Shown piece by piece: positions 59,553 through 64,000 of a stretch of 64,000 nucleotides of DNA; position 1 is the stretch's first letter; every line of letters begins with the position of its first letter. Source of the stretch: Diadema setosum (lineage: Eukaryota > Echinodermata > Echinoidea > Diadematoida > Diadematidae); NCBI GenBank assembly GCA_033980235.1, contig CM067072.1:32029759-32093758 (forward strand), given 5' to 3'. A program made the translations under genes and the position numbers. The notes beneath the pieces were generated by a model. The model was given only the letters and a program-made list of their open reading frames with translations. It was not told the DNA's origin and did not search any database.

Positions 59553-61541
59553 CTGGAAAGAAAAATAAAGAGAGCATCAGGAAAAAAAAAAAGTTAATGG
59601 CCGATACTGATCGCCATTCTGATCGTCAAAATGAAATAATTAAATTTTTATCATGATGTTTTAAAACATAAGGAAACCCCGTAGCATACCCCAATAACCA
59701 TTACACACTACAACTACAAGTGCGTCAGCAGTATTCTCGTGCACTGGCTTTAGATGTCTGGTTAAACTCATCACTAATTTCGCGTTGTTGACGGGACAAG
59801 TGACGTCACTATGTATAAGTAAATAGTATATGTCACTGACTTTAGTGTTCGGTGGTGCTTATGAGTGAGAATGAAGTTACTGGAATTTATCGAACTTTCT
59901 CGATTGCCCGATGGTATCCATGGTATCATAGTACTAGTATGCTATAATACCTTCATTGCATGGAAAGGGTGCTGAACTGAAAAATCAGCAGGTACAGTAA
60001 TAAAAAGCAAGCACAATTTAATGTAGCCTTTATAGGACTACAAGACGTAGAAAGTTGGCCGGCGCAACCGGGAAGGGGGTGGGGCCGGGGGGGGGGGGGG
60101 GGGAACTACCACTTTGCTGGAGACTATACATTTCATAGAGTTTTAGTTTTTGTCCCCCCCCCCCACACACAGACACATTGATGAAACTTTTTGCTTTGTT
60201 TTGCTGCTTTTCAGGTGATGTTAGTAAACAAGTATTACTCCAAAATGTAAAGCCCTTTTTCCGTTTTTTTTTCCAACCAATTATCCCCAGAAGTGGCATC
60301 AGAAAATGTGGCAGCAAAATGTCCCACGTGCCCTCCACAATCATTATAACGATTCGATGTCTCTGCTGAAATAAAATGGGTCCTTATCACTTTGAAAAAA
60401 AAAAGCAAAAACGTAGCACTCACACACTGATCATAAAGACACAAAATGATGTCTGAAATAGGTGTCACTGGACATGCCTTGATAATATCATGGACCTACT
60501 ACACACATGGACATACATCGCCCGTTAATTAAATCAAACACCTGTTTCTGTTAAAAGCGTCAAAATAACATTCTAAAGATGTTTTCTTGCTTTGATCTCA
60601 TCGTGCATCACCGACAGCCAGCCTGGAGTTAAACAAGACGGCGCTTCGAGATATTTAAAGACTACAAAAACATAAAATTTAAAACTACTTTAAAAAATAC
60701 TCTCTTAAGTCAAGAAAAAAAAAGTGCATGTGCAGTTGTAGTACACATTAGGAAATCATCGCTTAGTTAATTTCATTCGCGAAATGCACGTACTTTACGA
60801 GAGAAAGCAAGTTTTTCGGAAGGTTGGTTGTAATTTGTAATCTATTTCCCCATTTTTCGCACATTGTTTCAGAGTTATCATGGACAGTATTGGCAGACGA
60901 CGTGAATATGATTACCATTAAGCGTTACATGCGCCTCCACAAGCTTCCACTTCAGTAATTACTAATTTTGTGACACGCAATTTGTCGTGATTTTAGGTTT
61001 GATACTCCCCATTGTCGATTTTCCAAAGCCAGTTAGGTCTGAAAAGGCACCTCAGCAAAATAATACCGAAATGAGGTAAACGGTTCTTTTGTCAGTGACG
61101 ATAAACGATTACACCGCAGTCGTCATTGTCCAAACGTCTGAATGTGCTCATCAAGATATACATAATCAAGCTGCGGCGATGCAGGTCGGATCAGTCCATG
61201 TGTGTAGTAGGTCCAGAATTACGTCAGATAGATTTGCATTCGCAATGACAATGCGTCTCAACTATGTCTGGAGGCATGTATCTTGCGGAATCTGCAGGCA
61301 TTTAATGTTCTACAATTGGAACTTTTTTAGATAAAAATAGTCGTTTTATATTGACAATTATTTCATTTTGATAGCAAGAAAAAGAGGAGGAATACATCTG
61401 TAAACATCTCAGTTTACTTTTTTGAGTGGTTTGTTTTAAATAAGATAACGTCAGTATAACCAACATAGTTTACTGCGCATAAACAGGGAGAATCAACGGA
61501 AGATAAATACAGTCCCCCTATGAGTGTTTCTGCAATGACTA

Positions 61542-61588
<47 letters not shown>

Positions 61589-61785
61589 CATTATATTTAT
61601 ATGTATAATACACACAAAGTCAAGCGTGAAAGTCGGAGAAAACTGTTGGCGCGTGTAGTCTGCAGAAAAAAAGAAATTGTTGAGGAAATTGGAAATGGTC
61701 CCTTTGACATAGTATTGACTTACACAAGTTATTCTTCCTCACTCTCTTAATATAAATTCGCATTGTGATTATAACGATTTCATAC
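59553..61785 (-). other. last intron of the phosphatase gene
   Basis: Contains G- and C-homopolymers (60087-60102, 60154-60163), poly-T repeat fragments (about 60260-60400), the right end of the duplication (60545-61103) and a (CA)n tract (61542-61590). No extra exon seen. Confidence 0.6.
61542..61590. repeat. (CA)n microsatellite
   Basis: About 48 bp of CA repeats with one CAAA interruption. Confidence 0.95.
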
Positions 61786-61921
61786 CAAACTATCCACGAC
61801 GCCCGGTCTGTTCTTGCGTAGACGTTTTACCGCGCTGAAAACATCCACCGTCTTGTCCTGCTTCACTTTGTTGATGGTTGCCATGGCAGCTAGGAACATA
61901 CCAGACATTCCAACTCCGTCT
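61786..61921 (-). CDS. receptor-type protein tyrosine phosphatase, signature-loop exon
   Basis: A 136-bp exon. One base completes the codon split from the previous exon (AT|A, Ile), then 45 codons to donor 'TTG|gtatga'. The product is DGVGMSGMFLAAMATINKVK, QDKTVDVFSAVKRLRKNRPG, VVDSL. Together with the previous exon the loop reads VCIDGVGMSG where an active phosphatase has HCSAGVGRTG: Cys is kept, His is Val and the catalytic Arg is Met. VDVF-AVK-LR-NRPG-V is the usual Q-loop/C-terminal helix region. Such changes are typical of non-catalytic D2 domains. Confidence 0.9.
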
Positions 61922-62927
61922 CTAAAGAATGCATTCGAAAAATAGAGCATTACTAATGAAAGAGCATGGGATATAAAATGCAGTTAAGAGTGACTGGCAA
62001 TACTCGACGCCAACACACAAACTCACAAATCTTATAAGTTGTTTGGCATGGTTTTCTAATGTTTGGAGACACTGCTACGCTGTATTAGTCTTGAAGCGAA
62101 TATGTACGGTGTGTATTATCTCTGTGTATGTCTGTGTGGGTAGGTGTGTGCACTTCCAACGCTATCTTGCCTATCTTATTGAACCATAGTTTCCGATTAA
62201 AGTACAATGATTATATCACAAATATGATACACTAATTTGCCAGTAAAATATGATACTTCTTTTTTTTTTTTTTTCCTACAGACATCAGGGGCAGCGCAGC
62301 CGTGGGGGCCGTGGGGGCTCGGGCCCCCACACTTTTTGTGTACCATACAAAGGAATACATAAGGTGTCATCACTTTGGGCCCCCCACACCTTTTGTTTAC
62401 CATACAAAGGAATACATAAGGTGTCATCACTTTGGGCCCCCACACTTTTTGTTTACCATACAAAGGAATACATAAGGTGTCATCACTTTGGGCCCCCACA
62501 CTTTTTTTCAATCCGGAAGTACGTAAGTGGGACAAAAATAGAAATAGATAGAGATCTTGATGTATGGCGGCGGTAAGGTTAAGTGTTTTCTCTGAAGACC
62601 TTTTTTTCTTTATAACACTCGGAAATGGGAGGGGAGAGAATGAGTTGAGGACCTTTTTTTTTTCTTTCTTTTTTTGCTTGTCAGCTGAAGAAACCCAGAA
62701 GTGGGATGGGGACGGGAGAGATGAGCTGAGCAGAGGACCTTTTTTTTTTTTTTTTTTTTGCTTATTAGCTCAGGAAACCCTGAAGTGGGCCCCACACTTT
62801 TGAAAACACTGCGCCGGCCCTGGACATATAATATCATCGGGTTATCACAAGAATTTGGAATCATTCAGGGATGTAACTTCCAGTCCACATACTGTATGTG
62901 GTTGTGTTAGATGGCATAGAAACCTAC
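61922..62927 (-). other. intron of the phosphatase gene
   Basis: Contains a repeat cluster (62270-62830) with three copies of a 57-58 bp unit and T-runs followed by 'gcttgtcagct'. No exon. Confidence 0.6.
62270..62830. repeat. 57-bp tandem units plus poly-T/gcttgt family
   Basis: Units containing ACCATACAAAGGAATACATA and 'aggtgtcatcactttgggccccc' begin near 62341, 62398 and 62456. Then come two T-runs followed by GCTTGTCAGCTGAAGAAACC-like text, and the family end 'cactgcgccggccctgga'. The open frames on both strands come from the repeat. Confidence 0.8.
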
Positions 62928-63070
62928 ATGCACACGATCAGTAGAGGTCGCTCTTTGTCGTCCTTTTCCTCCACATTGAGGATGAATTGACAAAAGTTGC
63001 CCTTTGATTTCGGCACACTTCGAGTTTCCGGCCAGCCGTGATAGTGAAACTGATCGACACGATGTGCTCC
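62928..63070 (-). CDS. receptor-type protein tyrosine phosphatase, WPD-loop exon
   Basis: Acceptor 'cttaccctcag|GGAGCA', 47 codons plus two bases, donor 'TGCAT|gtaggt'. The product begins GAHRVDQFHYHGWPETRSVP and ends KERPLLIVC. HGWPE is the WPD-loop position with Glu for Asp, as in the D2 domain of PTPRA (HGWPEVGIP). The next conserved element, PLLIVC, leads into the signature loop in the following exon. Upstream exons (rest of D2, D1, membrane and ectodomain) must lie right of 63071; none was found up to 64000, where a plus-strand mobile-element frame sits instead. Confidence 0.9.
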
Positions 63071-63440
63071 CTGAGGGTAAGAAAACAAAGACAACAACAT
63101 CAACAGGAGACTAACATGAATTGTATAAGGAATACAAAAGAGAAATGCAAATAAAGCTACTTACAGAATAGTCGCAAATCGGGCTTAACTCTTTATGTGC
63201 CACGTTCGCACGTCCGACTCAGTCGACGGCGTGCCAACTTATATATTTTCAATTGTTAGCTGAGCTAACCTATTAGCATAAGAATGTTGACAGGTGCCGG
63301 GTTCGAAGCTTTCGCAGGCGGAGAGAGCTGTGGAGCTCACTGACCTAGTTCGACACGCAGCAGAACGGACGTCTTATTCCTTCTCGCTTCTATTATTATC
63401 GTGCACTAGCGGCAATGTGACTCTGCTCTCCGAAATCAAA

Positions 63441-63861
63441 ATGTCGGATCAGGAATTCAGCAGAGAGCAAGACCACACCCTGGGTTCTGAAGTCCTCACA
63501 GTTTCTCAACCCGCAACACTGACCCCGTCATTTGTGAGCAACGCCATTAAAGAGGCCTTCGGTTCCTTTAAGGAGTATTTTGACTCTTCTATCGCCCAAG
63601 TGAAAGAGGAAAGCGAGAAAAAGCTCTCTGCCGCTTCCACGGAACTTCAACAACTAAAAAGGGCGTCGGAATTGTCATTTCGTTTCAAGGGCAACAGAGT
63701 TCAATTCGAATTCAACTCTAGTTTGCAGGAAAAGCTAGAGAAGGGCGTGGCCTTACTGGAGGAAGGCAAGCACGTTGCTGCCCTTTCCAAGTTGAAAGAG
63801 GGCATAGCCGACATCAGGAAAAGAAAGAAGTTAATCAGGCTTGCTGATAAATCTGATGCAG
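63441..63861 (+). CDS. mobile-element-like protein, first exon
   Basis: ATG at 63441 (MSDQEFSREQ) opens 140 codons to donor 'GCAG|gttagt'. The frame also extends upstream without an ATG of better context, so this start is chosen. The product contains a coiled-coil-like section (IKEAFGSFKEYFDSSIAQVK, EESEKKLSAAS) and then SFRFKGNRVQFEFNSSLQEK and DIRKRKKLIRLADKSDAG. From memory, the pattern K-F-KGN--QF-FN with a later RKKLI-LAD-S--GW is seen in repeated uncharacterised proteins of cnidarians and echinoderms that are often associated with retroelements. It lies opposite to, and probably within or next to, the phosphatase gene. Confidence 0.55.
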
Positions 63862-64000
63862 GTTAGTGTTTTAAAAGAATTATAAACATTCTTGGGAGAG
63901 GTTCTAATCGTTGGTGTGATAATGAGGAAAGCGAGGGCGCGGAGCGCCTGGGCTAGAATGTATGTACTTTTAAAAGTGAAATTGAGTGATTGTTGCACAC

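Larger units (their letters stand above)
53976..61103 (+). repeat. tandem segmental duplication, copy 2
   Basis: Starts with the R1 right half (53977-54413) and then follows copy 1. Specific to this copy are a TTAA MITE inside MITE-F (55520-55937), longer homopolymers near 58216-58244, and 58655-60545 with the terminal phosphatase exon. Collinearity resumes at 60545-61103 ('gatgttttcttgctttgatc', 'gcgttacatgcgcctcca', 'ggtaaacggttcttttgtcag'). Confidence 0.85.

Noticed and set aside
62197..62535. Frames with repeated MTPYVFLCM / HTFCVPYKGIHKVSS
   Set aside because: Produced by the 57-58 bp tandem repeat on both strands.
5301..63070. A single gene joining the phosphatase exons to the Tie-like exons
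   Set aside because: On the minus strand the phosphatase stop codon comes before the Tie-like signal peptide, so they cannot be one transcript in this order.

Overview
The window looks like nuclear DNA of an invertebrate deuterostome, most likely an echinoderm and perhaps a sea urchin. The reasons are short exons in kilobase introns, AT-rich sequence full of mononucleotide runs and microsatellites, a very high density of small inverted-repeat DNA transposons, and receptor exons of Tie and receptor-phosphatase type. No species can be named from the sequence alone.

Left half, minus strand (29890 down to 5301): eight exons, all joined in phase 1, encode a signal peptide, two Ig-like domains, three 8-cysteine EGF-like domains of the Tie receptor kind, a 122-residue domain and another Ig-like domain. 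The order Ig-Ig-EGF-EGF-EGF and the FCLPDPYGCSCA motif match the Tie ectodomain. The gene is incomplete. Its transmembrane and cytoplasmic parts would lie left of position 1, so kinase or phosphatase identity is not shown here.

Middle, plus strand (35115-38469): an inverted partial copy of the last two EGF exons and the 122-residue exon. The third exon is 4 bases short, frameshifted and without its normal donor, so this is a pseudogene fragment.

Right end, minus strand (63070 down to 59478): the last three exons of a receptor protein tyrosine phosphatase. It looks like a second (D2) domain of PTPRA/PTPRE type with a degraded active site (WPE in the WPD position; VC-x5-M instead of HC-x5-R). 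Because this 3' end lies upstream of the Tie-like 5' end on the same strand, these are two genes. They may be tandem relatives, which would make the left gene a Tie-ectodomain receptor phosphatase; this is an inference.

The region 48267-61103 is a direct tandem duplication of about 6-7 kb. The right copy contains the terminal phosphatase exon; the left copy has lost it. Both copies keep a 148-bp minus-strand block with only one, synonymous, difference, bounded by an AG acceptor and a stop codon. This is a candidate terminal exon of unknown product.

The rest is mostly repeats: about ten copies of a 700-bp TIR element (called R1 here), several other MITEs, two elements resembling bivalve pearl / Helentron-associated elements, a DNA transposon with a remnant HTH reading frame (38951-40110), and a mobile-element-like 5' exon at 63441-63861.
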